DNA of 64,000 bases from the NCBI GenBank assembly GCA_963716085.1, contig OY970288.1, forward strand, positions 5,084,001 through 5,148,000, in the 5' to 3' direction. Made by a program: the position numbers and the translations under genes. The first letter of the stretch is position 1, and every line of letters starts with the position of its first letter. Of this stretch, positions 17,636 to 26,393 are shown in pieces. Source of the DNA: Persicitalea sp963716085 (lineage in GTDB: Bacteria; Bacteroidota; Bacteroidia; Cytophagales; Spirosomataceae). Below the pieces are notes generated by a model, which searched no databases, was not told the origin of the DNA, and saw only the letters and a program-made list of their open reading frames with translations.

Positions 17636-18856
17636 TCACAGGTCTTTCTCTACGTCGTCGGCCTGTACCTGCCCGTGCAGGATGTCGATGAGTTCCTTGA
17701 CTTGGTAGACAGAGCGGTTGTAGGAGTTGCTCAGGACAATAATCACGAACCCATCCGCCGGGCACATCCACAGCATGGTATTGTAGCCTTTCCACCAGCC
17801 GCCGTGGTAAATGTACTTGGCCTTTTCCTGCTCGTCGAGGTGCAGTCGGAAGCCGTAACCGTAGTTTTTAACGCCAGCCCGCTCAAAGCTGCGCGGCGAA
17901 AGCGCTTCGCGCAGGGTTCTCTTGCTTAATAGGCAATCGGCCATCAGCCCCTTATAAAAACGGTAAAGATCTTCGGTAGTAGAGCACAAGCCTTTATCGC
18001 CGTACACTTCGTCGTAATAATCCTTTGGTATGACCTGCCCTTTTTGGTGGCCCACCGTGCGGTAGGAAGCCGTAGAATCCGCCGCGTTCGATACCAGAAA
18101 GGTGTGCTTCATGCCTAATGGATCGAGAATGTGCTTGCGCAGATATGCCTCGAATGATACGCCAGAAACCTTTTCCACAATGGCCGCCAGCACCAGGTAA
18201 TTGGTGTTGCTATAATTGAACGAGCGGTTAGGGTAGCCGTAGCGTTTGGGCGTGGGCTTCACATTGGCAAACCACTGCATCATCGTCAAATTGGCCGGAT
18301 ATTTTTTTCCGCGCCGTACGCTGTCCATAAAGGCGTAGGTGTAGTTGGGCAGCCCGCTGCGGTGGCTGAGGAGGTTTTGGATCGTGATGCCGTGGTAGGG
18401 AAAATCAGGGAAGAATTGCTGGATAGAATCTTCCAGACTGAGTTTGTTGGCCTCGTACAGTTTCAGAACGGCCACAGCGGTGAAGGGCTTGGAAAGCGAG
18501 GCCAATTGAAAGGCGTGATCGGCCCGTAGCGTATCTTTTTCTTTAAGGTGAGCGTAGCCGAAGGATTCTTTGTAAAGCACCACGCCCTTTTGCGCGATAA
18601 GGACGTTGCCGTTGAAGCCTCCCAGTCTTTTTTTACGAAAAATCTCCTCGATTGCAGCTACTTTTTTCTCCGCGTCGATCTGCTGCCGGATTTTGATTTC
18701 CTGCTCGGTGGTCAGCGGTTCGCCCACGCATTCGGTGTACCAGTCGTTAGCCTGCCTGACCTTGCTGTGCTGCGTGCGGTCGCAGGCCGTAAAGATTAAC
18801 AGACCAAGCACAGCCAGCCGGCCAGCCCACTTTCCTCTCTTCAACACGTAATCCAT
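17636..18856 (-). CDS. serine hydrolase lipoprotein (beta-lactamase / DD-peptidase-like)
   Basis: A 406-residue class C beta-lactamase-fold protein. The ATG at 18856 gives a lipoprotein signal, MDYVLKRGKWAGRLAVLGLL with lipobox FTAC (C25). A longer upstream frame lacks sense. Catalytic motifs are SxxK (S120-K123, ASLSKPFTA), YSN (215-217, in SFNYSNTNY), and HGG in YHGGWWKGY replacing KTG. HRSGLPNYT near 165 is also typical. It could be an esterase, a peptidase or a lactamase; the HGG triad favours esterase/peptidase types. It is anchored in the envelope. A TACCTTTG box lies upstream. Confidence 0.88.
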   Translation of the reverse strand: MDYVLKRGKWAGRLAVLGLLIFTACDRTQHSKVRQANDWYTECVGEPLTTEQEIKIRQQIDAEKKVAAIEEIFRKKRLGGFNGNVLIAQKGVVLYKESFGYAHLKEKDTLRADHAFQLASLSKPFTAVAVLKLYEANKLSLEDSIQQFFPDFPYHGITIQNLLSHRSGLPNYTYAFMDSVRRGKKYPANLTMMQWFANVKPTPKRYGYPNRSFNYSNTNYLVLAAIVEKVSGVSFEAYLRKHILDPLGMKHTFLVSNAADSTASYRTVGHQKGQVIPKDYYDEVYGDKGLCSTTEDLYRFYKGLMADCLLSKRTLREALSPRSFERAGVKNYGYGFRLHLDEQEKAKYIYHGGWWKGYNTMLWMCPADGFVIIVLSNSYNRSVYQVKELIDILHGQVQADDVEKDL

Positions 18857-18935
18857 TTCCAGTTGAGTTTCCCTGCGCGGGGTATTCTTTAGAAGCTTTT
18901 CAGAATGAACGGTCAGAGCGCGTGGGTATTTTGAG

Positions 18936-18943
18936 CAAAGGTA
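18936..18943 (-). promoter_or_regulatory. candidate -7 box for the serine hydrolase gene
   Basis: Minus-strand TACCTTTG fits TAnnTTTG and lies about 80 bases before the start at 18856, right after the stop of the upstream haloperoxidase-like gene (18945). Confidence 0.4.
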
Positions 18944-18944
18944 T

Positions 18945-20306
18945 CTAACGCGCCGCCACCGCGTCTTTACCCTGCTTGCGCGTATCGAGTTTTTTCCAAA
19001 TATGCTCACCCACCTTTTCACCCAGATGCGTGCCCTCTTCCACGCCGTCGCGGTAGTGAATGCCGCCGTACATCCGGCTGTACGAAGCGTCCCAGTAGGC
19101 ATCCTCGAACGACTTAAAGGATTTCACGCCGTGGCCGTATTTCTTCTCGGTCGTATCGGTAAAAGCCACATTATCACCCAGTAGTTTGGTGAGGATGGTG
19201 CCACAAGCCGCCGATACCGAACTGTGTCCGCTTACGTATTCGGGGAAGGGTGGTGTCTCCAAATAGGGCCGCCAGGCGGGATCCCAACCGTTGTTGATAA
19301 CCGTCTCGGGCCGGATGCGGACGCTGCTGTACTTCTCGTCCCAGCACGACACGAAGGCGTCGAACATGGCGAGTGAGGCCAGCGTGTAGGTTTCCGCCGT
19401 TTTCATCAAATCCAACTTTTTATCCGTCGTCACGGTGCGGGTGATCGCCAGCCAGTGGCCCGGCGGGGTCATTTTTTTATTGGCAAACATCACGTGGCCT
19501 ACTACATTGGTCACGAAGGCATTGTCGTCCCAAAAGTAAGCCGTCGTGCGCTGATCTTCAGTCATATTTTTGCCAATGTCGTACACCTCGCGGGTCAGCT
19601 TCATGAATTCACTGTTTTTGCCGAGGTCGTACTTAGCGGGCAGCGGACAGGTAAACTGCTTCACCGAATCCATCGTGAACGTCCGCACCGTGTTCCACAT
19701 CGGCTCGCAGGCGTCGGCGTAGGCGGGTGGCGTGGGCACCCAGGTACCGGGCTCGTTGGTTACGGTGTAACGGAAACCCCTGATCTGCTTGTAGTTATCG
19801 CCACCGGCGTAGTCGATCACGTGCTTAGCGACCGCCTCCCCGTAAGTCATCGAGCGGTCGAGGACGTCGTCGGGAATGCCCATATCTTTGTATTTCTGGA
19901 AGAACTCTTTCTCGTAGTCGTCCCACATATTTTCCGAAAACGTGAGTTTCCGGCCCACCGCCGCAAAAGCCTTGGCACTCGCCAGGGGGTAGCAATATTC
20001 TTCGTCCTTGTTTGGCTGTTGCATCGTCTCGAAGCCGTTCAGTTGCCCGCCCAGGGATTTGTATTCGGGATGGCCCGGCACCAGTGCCTCGTAGCCCGCC
20101 AGATTGGCGTAGGCATAAATCCGGCTCGCCACGGGCGGCTTGAAGATGTCGTGAATGATGACGTTGGTCAGGTGAACGCCCAGGTCGTTGTACAGCTTGG
20201 GGTCGGAGGCGGCTTTGTTATAAACGTCGGGCGTGGTCGTCTCGCGGCAACTGGAAAGAAAGGCGGTAGCGGATAACACTACCAGAAAGAAAGACAGTTT
20301 TTTCAT
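18945..20306 (-). CDS. vanadium-haloperoxidase / PAP2-superfamily lipoprotein
   Basis: A 453-residue all-helical protein with a lipoprotein signal (MKKLSFFLVVLSATAFLSSC, C20). Its C-terminal half holds the three phosphate/vanadate-binding motifs: KYSSVRIRPET (Lys and Arg), PPFPEYVSGHSSVSAA (the SGH His, general acid), and SRMYGGIHYRDGVEEG (Arg and the His that binds vanadium or forms phospho-His). This is the vanadium-dependent haloperoxidase-related branch common in Bacteroidota; whether it oxidises halides or acts as a phosphatase is unknown. A promoter box of the next gene lies close to its stop. Confidence 0.9.
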   Translation of the reverse strand: MKKLSFFLVVLSATAFLSSCRETTTPDVYNKAASDPKLYNDLGVHLTNVIIHDIFKPPVASRIYAYANLAGYEALVPGHPEYKSLGGQLNGFETMQQPNKDEEYCYPLASAKAFAAVGRKLTFSENMWDDYEKEFFQKYKDMGIPDDVLDRSMTYGEAVAKHVIDYAGGDNYKQIRGFRYTVTNEPGTWVPTPPAYADACEPMWNTVRTFTMDSVKQFTCPLPAKYDLGKNSEFMKLTREVYDIGKNMTEDQRTTAYFWDDNAFVTNVVGHVMFANKKMTPPGHWLAITRTVTTDKKLDLMKTAETYTLASLAMFDAFVSCWDEKYSSVRIRPETVINNGWDPAWRPYLETPPFPEYVSGHSSVSAACGTILTKLLGDNVAFTDTTEKKYGHGVKSFKSFEDAYWDASYSRMYGGIHYRDGVEEGTHLGEKVGEHIWKKLDTRKQGKDAVAAR

Positions 20307-20562
20307 CAGGTGTCTGAGTTTTCAAAGAGACTACGTTTTCGTCAACAACGCAGCATTCATAGGTTTATTGAGAAGTCATTGGCCGTAATCAGTTCCAAAT
20401 CAGGCTCATGGAATTTTAAAAGGGCGGCAAAGGTACTGGTTCTGGTAACGCTTTGCAAAGTGAGATCGTTCGGTTTCGAGTAGAGAATTTGACCGACTCC
20501 GCTTTCTATCTGAGGGAAGATTCGCTCCCTTTTTAACAAATCTACTCCTCGAACCATTTGAA

Positions 20563-22026
20563 ATGAAGATCCTGAATTTTCGATTTTTTATCTTGTGCAC
20601 TGCACTCGCCGTCAACACAGCGCAAGCCCAGACTACCCCCATCGCCCTCCACCCCCAAAACCCGCACTACTTCACCTACCAGGGCAAAACCACCGCCCTC
20701 ATTACTTCCGGTGAACACTACGGCGCGGTACTCAATCTCGACTTTGACTACAAAAAATACCTGCAAACCCTGGCCGACGAAGGCATGAACTACACCCGCA
20801 TCTTCACGGGTACTTACTACGAAATTGCGGGAGATTTCAATATCGATAAAAACAACTTAGCCCCAAAGCGGGAGCGCTACATCGGCCCGTGGCCGGAAGC
20901 TGATGGGGACAAGGCGAAGTTTGATCTGACCAAGTGGAACGGGAGGTACTTTGCGCGGTTGAAAGATTTCCTGTCCGAGGCCAAAAAGCATGGCATCATC
21001 GTAGAGGTCACGCTTTTCTCTTCAATATACAATGACAAAACCTGGGGAATCTCGCCGCAAAACCCCGCTAACAACGTCAACCTCACCGACAGTCTTCCTT
21101 ACCGAAAAGCGCAGACGCTGGACAACGGCGGCCTCTGGCCTTATCAGGAAAAATTTGTGAAGAAAATGGCCACCGAACTGAATGATTTCGACAACTTTTT
21201 CTTCGAGATCCAGAACGAACCCTGGTCGGACCGCACCTTTTCGGTTTACAACATCATGAACAAGGAAGAGTTGATAAAAAACGAGTGGCAGCAAAAGGCG
21301 GATTTTGCCGACGAAGCGTCGCTGGCGTGGCAGGACGCCGTGGCCAATGCAATTACCCAGACAGAGCAGAAACTGCCCAAGAAGCACCTCATCGCTCAGA
21401 ACTACACCAACTACCGGGCTTCCATCCCGGAAGTAAAACCCAACATCTCGATCATCAATTTTCACTACGCATGGCCCGAGGCGGTGCAGTGGAACTACCA
21501 CTACGACAAGGTGATAGGTTTCGACGAGTCGGGATTTGCGGGTTCCGGCGATACGGTGTACCGTCGCCAGGCCTGGCAGTTCATGCTCAGCGGCGGCGGG
21601 CTGTTCAACAACCTGGACTATTCCTTTTCGGTGGGCAACGAGGATGGCAAAGGCACCTACGAAGCGCTGGGCGGCGGCAGTACGGCCCTGCGGGCTCAAT
21701 TAAAAACGCTGGCCGACTTCCTGGGAAATTTTAGTCTGGAAAAACTGCATCCCAATTACGGAAGCACCCTTGGCGCACCCGGCCTTATCGCCTACACCTT
21801 ATCTGACCAAAACAATACCTTCGCCATTTTTCTGCGGGCAATGGTAGGCACTACGAAATCCACCCTGAAAATGAGCGTCGACAACGGCACCTACACCGTA
21901 AGAAGTCTAAATCCGGTTTCAGGCAGATACACCAAACTGGGCGAGCTGAAAGCGGTGGGCGGTGTATTGACGATTGGTGTCGACATACCGGAAGGGGAGT
22001 TGGCCTTACAGATCGTGAAGCGTTAG
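20563..22026 (+). CDS. secreted clan GH-A-like glycoside hydrolase, copy 1
   Basis: A 487-residue secreted protein with a signal peptide ending in AQAQ (residue 23). The body is a (beta/alpha)8-like domain with the probable acid/base Glu in FFEIQNEPW (E219) and the probable nucleophile in VIGFDESGFAG (E322). A C-terminal beta domain (about 400-487, TKSTLKMSVDNGTYTVRSL) follows. The start resembles DUF4038/cellulase-like proteins. Substrate unknown. It is followed after 24 bases by a paralogue; residues 204-358 are encoded by DNA almost identical to that copy. Confidence 0.8.
   Translation: MKILNFRFFILCTALAVNTAQAQTTPIALHPQNPHYFTYQGKTTALITSGEHYGAVLNLDFDYKKYLQTLADEGMNYTRIFTGTYYEIAGDFNIDKNNLAPKRERYIGPWPEADGDKAKFDLTKWNGRYFARLKDFLSEAKKHGIIVEVTLFSSIYNDKTWGISPQNPANNVNLTDSLPYRKAQTLDNGGLWPYQEKFVKKMATELNDFDNFFFEIQNEPWSDRTFSVYNIMNKEELIKNEWQQKADFADEASLAWQDAVANAITQTEQKLPKKHLIAQNYTNYRASIPEVKPNISIINFHYAWPEAVQWNYHYDKVIGFDESGFAGSGDTVYRRQAWQFMLSGGGLFNNLDYSFSVGNEDGKGTYEALGGGSTALRAQLKTLADFLGNFSLEKLHPNYGSTLGAPGLIAYTLSDQNNTFAIFLRAMVGTTKSTLKMSVDNGTYTVRSLNPVSGRYTKLGELKAVGGVLTIGVDIPEGELALQIVKR
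21172..21635 (+). repeat. near-identical tract shared with copy 2 (catalytic core)
   Basis: These 464 bases match 22660-23123 except for one base (C at 21591 against T at 23079). The sequences on both sides differ at many codons. The tract encodes residues 204-358 with both putative catalytic Glu residues. Confidence 0.92.
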
Positions 22027-22050
22027 CAGACAAATTTTAACCCAGCCATT

Positions 22051-23511
22051 ATGAAGAAGATTAAGTTTTTTCTGGCAGCAATCTGCACCTTGCTCATTGT
22101 TCGGGCCGTGCAAGCCCAAACTACGCCTATAGCCCTACACCCCAAAAACCCGCACTATTTTACGTATCAGGGCAAAACTACTGCCCTCATTACCTCAGCC
22201 GAGGTCTATGGCTCGGTGGTCAATCTCGATGTCGACTACAAAAAGTACCTTCAGACTCTGGCCGACGCAGGCATGAACTACACCCGCATTTTCTCGGGTA
22301 CCATGTATGAGAATGCGGGCGACTTTAACATCGAGAAGAACAACCTGGCGCCCCCGAGAGAGCGGTACATCGGCCCGTGGCCGGAGGCCCAGGCGGACCC
22401 CTCAAAATTTGATCTTTCGAAGTCGAATGATGCCTACTACACACGGCTAAAAGACTTTCTGACCGAAGCCCGAAAGCGTAACATCATTGTCGAAATCGCC
22501 CTATTCGGCTCCTTTTATAACGAAAAAACCTGGGGTATTTCACCGCAGAATCCTGCTAACAACATCAACCTGACCGACAGTCTTCCTTACCGGAAAGCGC
22601 AGACGCTGGACAACAACGGCCTCTGGCCTTATCAGGAAAAGTTTGTAAAGAAAATGACTACCGAACTGAATGATTTCGACAACTTTTTCTTCGAGATCCA
22701 GAACGAACCCTGGTCGGACCGCACCTTTTCGGTTTACAACATCATGAACAAGGAAGAGTTGATAAAAAACGAGTGGCAGCAAAAGGCGGATTTTGCCGAC
22801 GAAGCGTCGCTGGCGTGGCAGGACGCCGTGGCCAATGCAATTACCCAGACAGAGCAGAAACTGCCCAAGAAGCACCTCATCGCTCAGAACTACACCAACT
22901 ACCGGGCTTCCATCCCGGAAGTAAAACCCAACATCTCGATCATCAATTTTCACTACGCATGGCCCGAGGCGGTGCAGTGGAACTACCACTACGACAAGGT
23001 GATAGGTTTCGACGAGTCGGGATTTGCGGGTTCCGGCGATACGGTGTACCGTCGCCAGGCCTGGCAGTTCATGCTCAGTGGCGGCGGGCTGTTCAACAAC
23101 CTGGACTATTCCTTTTCGGTGGGAAATGAAGACGGCCAAGGTACTTACAATGCGCCCGGCGGTGGGGGCGCGGCCCTGCGGACGCAGTTGAAAATACTGG
23201 CTGATTTTCTGAACAGTTTCGACCTGGAAAAACTGTATCCGAACTATATAAGTAACCTTGGTGCCCCCGGCCTGATTGCTTACACACTATCCGACAATAG
23301 TAACGCTTTCGCCATTTTCCTGCGGGCCACGGGCACCACGAAATCCACCCTGAAAATGGGCGTCGACAACGGCACCTACACCGTGAGAAGCCTGGATACC
23401 GTTTCGGGCAAATATACCAAACTGGGCAATTTGAATGCGGTCGACGGGGTTCTGACGATTGACGTTGGCATCCCGGACGGGGAATTGGCTTTGCAGGTTT
23501 TGAAGCTTTGA
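22051..23511 (+). CDS. secreted clan GH-A-like glycoside hydrolase, copy 2
   Basis: A 486-residue paralogue of the preceding gene with its own signal peptide (MKKIKFFLAAICTLLIVRAV, then QAQ). It has the same putative catalytic residues and the same C-terminal beta domain with different surface residues. Outside the shared block the two differ at many positions (for example AGTMYENAGDF-type against TGTYYEIAGDF-type segments near residues 82-92). Tandem order and 24-base spacing suggest one operon. The difference in flanks with an identical core suggests that substrate-contacting loops vary while the core is homogenised. Confidence 0.8.
   Translation: MKKIKFFLAAICTLLIVRAVQAQTTPIALHPKNPHYFTYQGKTTALITSAEVYGSVVNLDVDYKKYLQTLADAGMNYTRIFSGTMYENAGDFNIEKNNLAPPRERYIGPWPEAQADPSKFDLSKSNDAYYTRLKDFLTEARKRNIIVEIALFGSFYNEKTWGISPQNPANNINLTDSLPYRKAQTLDNNGLWPYQEKFVKKMTTELNDFDNFFFEIQNEPWSDRTFSVYNIMNKEELIKNEWQQKADFADEASLAWQDAVANAITQTEQKLPKKHLIAQNYTNYRASIPEVKPNISIINFHYAWPEAVQWNYHYDKVIGFDESGFAGSGDTVYRRQAWQFMLSGGGLFNNLDYSFSVGNEDGQGTYNAPGGGGAALRTQLKILADFLNSFDLEKLYPNYISNLGAPGLIAYTLSDNSNAFAIFLRATGTTKSTLKMGVDNGTYTVRSLDTVSGKYTKLGNLNAVDGVLTIDVGIPDGELALQVLKL
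22660..23123 (+). repeat. near-identical tract shared with copy 1 (catalytic core)
   Basis: Partner of 21172-21635, offset exactly 1488 bases. The homology breaks abruptly at GTGGG followed by C in copy 1 and A in copy 2. Confidence 0.92.
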
Positions 23512-23540
23512 GAGAAGAGGGACTACTCAAACCTCCCCCA

Positions 23541-24254
23541 CTACGCCATCGTATGGTACACCCGCTGCACGTCCTCATCTTCTTCAATCCGCTCGATGAG
23601 CTTCTCGATTTCGGCGGTTTCTTCTTCGCCTAGTTTTTGGGTGTCCTTGGGGATGCGCTCGAAGTCGGCCTCAGCGATTTCGATGTTGTTTTCCTCAAAG
23701 TAACTTTGCAGGCTGCCGAACGACGTGAATTCGCCATAAATATTGATTAGGTCGGTTTCGTCGTCCAGGAATACCTCCTCGGCACCGAAGTCGATCAGTT
23801 CGAGTTCCATTTCTTCTACATCTTGACCCGTGTTGGCGATCTTGAAAATGCACTTGCGGTCGAAGAGGAAATCCAGCATGCCCATCGTGCCGAGGCTGCC
23901 GCCGAGCTTGTTGAAGTAACTGCGGACGTTGGCCACGGTGCGGGTGGGGTTGTCGGTGGTACTTTCCACCAGGATAGCCACGCCGTGCGGGCCGTAACCC
24001 TCGTACACCATTTCCTTAAAATCGGCCTGGTCGCGTTCCGAAGCGCGCTTAATGGCCCGATCGACGGTGTCCTTGGGCATGTTGGCGGCACGGGCATTCT
24101 GAATCAGCACCCGCAGCCGGGCGTTGGTGGCGGGGTCGTCGGTACCTTCCTTTACGGCCAGGGTGATGTCCTTGCCAATGCGCGTGAAGGTCTTGGCCAT
24201 GTGGTCCCACCGCTTGAACATGCGGGCCTTACGGTATTCAAATGCTCTTCCCAT
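23541..24254 (-). CDS. YebC/PmpR family regulator
   Basis: A 237-residue cytosolic protein of the YebC/PmpR/TACO1 family, known as DNA-binding regulators and, more recently, as helpers of translation at proline-rich stretches. It starts MGRAFEYRKARMFKRWDHMAKTF, with the central TDDPATNARLRVLIQNARAANMPKDTVDRAIKRA and the VYEGYGPHGVAILVE block (residues about 85-98) that define the family. It ends with an acidic tail. The leader on its own strand contains CATTCACT words. Confidence 0.95.
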   Translation of the reverse strand: MGRAFEYRKARMFKRWDHMAKTFTRIGKDITLAVKEGTDDPATNARLRVLIQNARAANMPKDTVDRAIKRASERDQADFKEMVYEGYGPHGVAILVESTTDNPTRTVANVRSYFNKLGGSLGTMGMLDFLFDRKCIFKIANTGQDVEEMELELIDFGAEEVFLDDETDLINIYGEFTSFGSLQSYFEENNIEIAEADFERIPKDTQKLGEEETAEIEKLIERIEEDEDVQRVYHTMA

Positions 24255-24300
24255 AAGTCAATTTTGGATTAGTGAATGAGTGAATCAGTGAATATTGGAC
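24255..24300. repeat. CATTCACT words in the yebC leader
   Basis: On the minus strand ATTCACTGATTCACTCATTCACTAATCC ends about 15 bases before the yebC start; on the plus strand it reads as GTGAATGAGTGAATCAGTG. This is the same family as 28911-28970, 10521-10604 and 45922-45988. Confidence 0.6.
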
Positions 24301-24410
24301 ACAGCTTACTTCGCCCTATGTTCCGATTCGATCACTTTCCACTCACTTTGTTTTTTGGCAAAAATACGAAACATGGCTTTATTGCTGCGCATAATCTCTA
24401 TTTGTTAGCT

Positions 24411-24866
24411 ATGGAAGTTGACTGGACGCTTAAAGCTTTTGCTGAACTGACGCTCGATGAGCTCTATGCCTTGCTACGACTGCGCAACGAGGTATTCATC
24501 GTGGAGCAGGACTGCCCTTTTCCCGATCTTGACGGGAAGGATCAGCTTTGTCATCATCTGATGGGGTTCTCTGAGGAGTCCGGCACGTTGGTTGCCTGCA
24601 CGCGCATTGTGCCGCCGGGCGTCATGTATGATTTGGCTTCCATCGGACGAGTAGCCACTTCCCTGGACGTGCGGCGGTACGGCGTGGGGCGTGAGTTGAT
24701 GCAGCGCTCCATCGCAATCGTAGAAAAAATGTACGGCCTGGTACCGATCAGGATCGGGGCGCAGCTTTATCTGAAAAATTTTTACGAGTCTTTTGGGTTC
24801 AGGGAATCAGGCGAAAGCTACCTTGAAGACGGTATAAAGCATATCTACATGATACGCGACGTATAG
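24411..24866 (+). CDS. GNAT acetyltransferase, ElaA type
   Basis: A 151-residue N-acetyltransferase. The ATG at 24411 gives MEVDWTLKAFAELTLDELYALLRLRNEVFIVEQDCPF, the canonical ElaA N-terminus; an upstream frame from 24276 would include repeat DNA. The CoA site is IGRVATSLDVRRYGVGRELMQRSI (about residues 80-103). It ends with an ElaA-like KNFYESFGFRESGESYLEDGI. The acceptor is not known. It is followed by a 376-base region with no coding gene. Confidence 0.88.
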   Translation: MEVDWTLKAFAELTLDELYALLRLRNEVFIVEQDCPFPDLDGKDQLCHHLMGFSEESGTLVACTRIVPPGVMYDLASIGRVATSLDVRRYGVGRELMQRSIAIVEKMYGLVPIRIGAQLYLKNFYESFGFRESGESYLEDGIKHIYMIRDV

Positions 24867-25089
24867 CCTTGCTGTGGTCGGTTTGGGTCAGAAAGAATAA
24901 GGTTTGAGGAGTTTTTTACCAATATACGTTGGTATAATCATACAAGCGGTTGTTCGCCAAACAATTCACTTTATGTTTAAACCACTGGAATATAGCCTAT
25001 TATATTATTCCCGTTGATAAATGTATAATTTTTTGGCACAAACCTTTTAAGCAGAGTGATTGTCAAGCTATTGACAACTGTGTATAACG
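24867..25089. other. non-coding spacer with a TACCAA/TTGGTA palindrome
   Basis: No gene is seen in this AT-rich stretch. At 24918-24935 TACCAATATACGTTGGTA has 6-bp complementary ends and could bind a dimeric regulator. The end of the stretch (25060-25090) contains two TTGACAA-like words and TATAACGTTTT and may carry the promoter of the candidate RNA that follows. Confidence 0.35.
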
Positions 25090-25091
25090 TT

Positions 25092-25190
25092 TTAAGGTGC
25101 GGCTTCTCAAGGGCGCACTAGTCATATCACAGATAGAGGAGGGTTTACACGGAATGGCCTATCGTTTTACGGTAGGCTATTTTTTTATTT
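25092..25190 (+). ncRNA. candidate small structured RNA ending in a terminator
   Basis: After TTGACAACTGTGTATAACGTTTT come about 100 bases with a GTGCG...CGCAC hairpin (around 25096-25118), a single-stranded purine-rich part (AGATAGAGGAGGG), and a strong terminator (25157-25187). No open frame of sense lies in it. It could be an independent small RNA or the leader of the 91-residue protein that starts 53 bases after the T-run. It does not match a family I recognise. Confidence 0.4.
25157..25187 (+). terminator. intrinsic terminator
   Basis: GCCTATCG and CGGTAGGC form an 8-bp stem (one G-T pair) around a TTTTA loop, followed by TATTTTTTTA. Confidence 0.75.
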
Positions 25191-25242
25191 ATAGTATTTT
25201 TGAGCAGAAAACTTCTTCAATTCACTACAAACGATTTAATTC

Positions 25243-25518
25243 ATGGAAACGAATCCCAAAAAAGAGACCGTCAACGAAAAGACTAATCCCGAAAAGCTCA
25301 AACACGTAGCTTCGGGAACGCCCGTGCCTTCGGGCATCAAGAACGAGGAGAAACACGAGGATGACTCCCGAAAATCCAGTAAGCAACTCGATCACGAGGC
25401 CAAGGAGGAATTTGAAGAGCATAACATGACCCACAACGACGGCTACAACGAAATGCCCAATGATGTCCCCGTCGAGAATAAGGACATTGCCGACGTCGAG
25501 AAAAACACCAGCGATTGA
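25243..25518 (+). CDS. small charged disordered protein
   Basis: A 91-residue protein, METNPKKETVNEKTNPEKLK and onward, with about half its residues charged, no hydrophobic core and no Cys. It is likely disordered. The reading frame is clean, with Bacteroidota-like codon use and an AT-rich leader, so it is probably real. Proteins of this kind in Bacteroidota are often stress-related, but I cannot name a function. It lies downstream of the possible small RNA and terminator. Confidence 0.6.
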   Translation: METNPKKETVNEKTNPEKLKHVASGTPVPSGIKNEEKHEDDSRKSSKQLDHEAKEEFEEHNMTHNDGYNEMPNDVPVENKDIADVEKNTSD

Positions 25519-25675
25519 GTGCCTAATCACAAAAAAAACAGATCTTATCCTAAACTTATCGGCCGGATGATGCTCTTAGAAAAGCGGTCGTCTTTGAAAC
25601 CTCCGCTGCATTGAAATACCAGTCCAGGTCGTGACGTTCAAGTTTCGAGCGACCTGAAAGCCAAACTTTTAAGAA

Positions 25676-26327
25676 ATGGAAAGATTCTTCATTCGGATAA
25701 TTTATCTCGCAATCATTATCGCAATACCGCTAACTGCAACGCGTACGCAGGCTGCTGGCGTTTCTCCCGATGTAGCCTTGTCCCACTTCGCGGCCGATTA
25801 CGGAATCGGGGATGCGGTGGCTGACTTCCGGCTCAAAAGCGTGGAGGGGCGCACGGTGTCCCTCAGCGATTTTTCGGGCCAAAAAGGAGTGATCATTATT
25901 TTTACCTGCAATCACTGTCCCTTTTTCTAAAGCCTACGAAGACCGCATCGGTGCTTTGCATAACAAATTCTCCGGACAGGGCTATCCAGTTCTGGCAGTC
26001 AACCCCAGCGACCCCAAAGCCTACGAGGACGACCGCATTGAACACTTGCGGCGGCAGGCCAGCGCCAGGGGCAGCAGTTATTCCTATCTCGTCGACGATA
26101 CTCAGACCGTAGCGCGGGCCTTCGGAGCCAGCCGCACGCCCCAGGCTTACGTCCTTAAAAATACAGGTGGTAAGTTCGTGGTGCACTATATCGGTGCGCT
26201 GGACGACAACCCGCAAGACCCCGCCAATGTCGTGAAACATCACGTGGAGGATGCCGTTCTCAACCTTCTATCGGGTAGGTCTGTGGCTCAGGCTACTACG
26301 AAGCCAGTTGGTTGTGTCATCAAGTAG
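25676..26327 (+). pseudogene. redoxin (AhpC/TSA-type thioredoxin-fold) gene with a single-base frameshift
   Basis: The first part (25676-25930) has a signal-like MERFFIRIIYLAIIIAI and reads up to IIIFTCNHCPFF, then stops. The second part (frame +1) continues to 26327 with ALHNKFSGQGYPVLAVNPSDPKAYEDD and TVARAFGASRTPQAYVLK, the cis-Pro motif. Removing one T from the five at 25922-25926 restores TCNHCPFSKAYEDRIGALHNKF, the expected family sequence with a CNHC pair, in a 216-residue protein. The break falls right after the CxxC, so the truncated product lacks most of the fold. A slip on UUU-U could also fuse the frames at low rate. Confidence 0.85.
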
Positions 26328-26393
26328 AGGCATGTGGGCTTTTTGTATTGTCAGGAATAGGCGATATTTTGGGGGCTGCAAAACCCTATACTT

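Noticed and set aside
18857..19102. 82-residue N-terminal extension of the serine hydrolase
   Set aside because: It overlaps the upstream gene and would hide the lipoprotein signal that starts at 18856.
20357..20557. 66-codon minus-strand frame upstream of the first glycoside hydrolase
   Set aside because: No recognisable motif or partner; the stretch more likely holds the promoter of the hydrolase genes.
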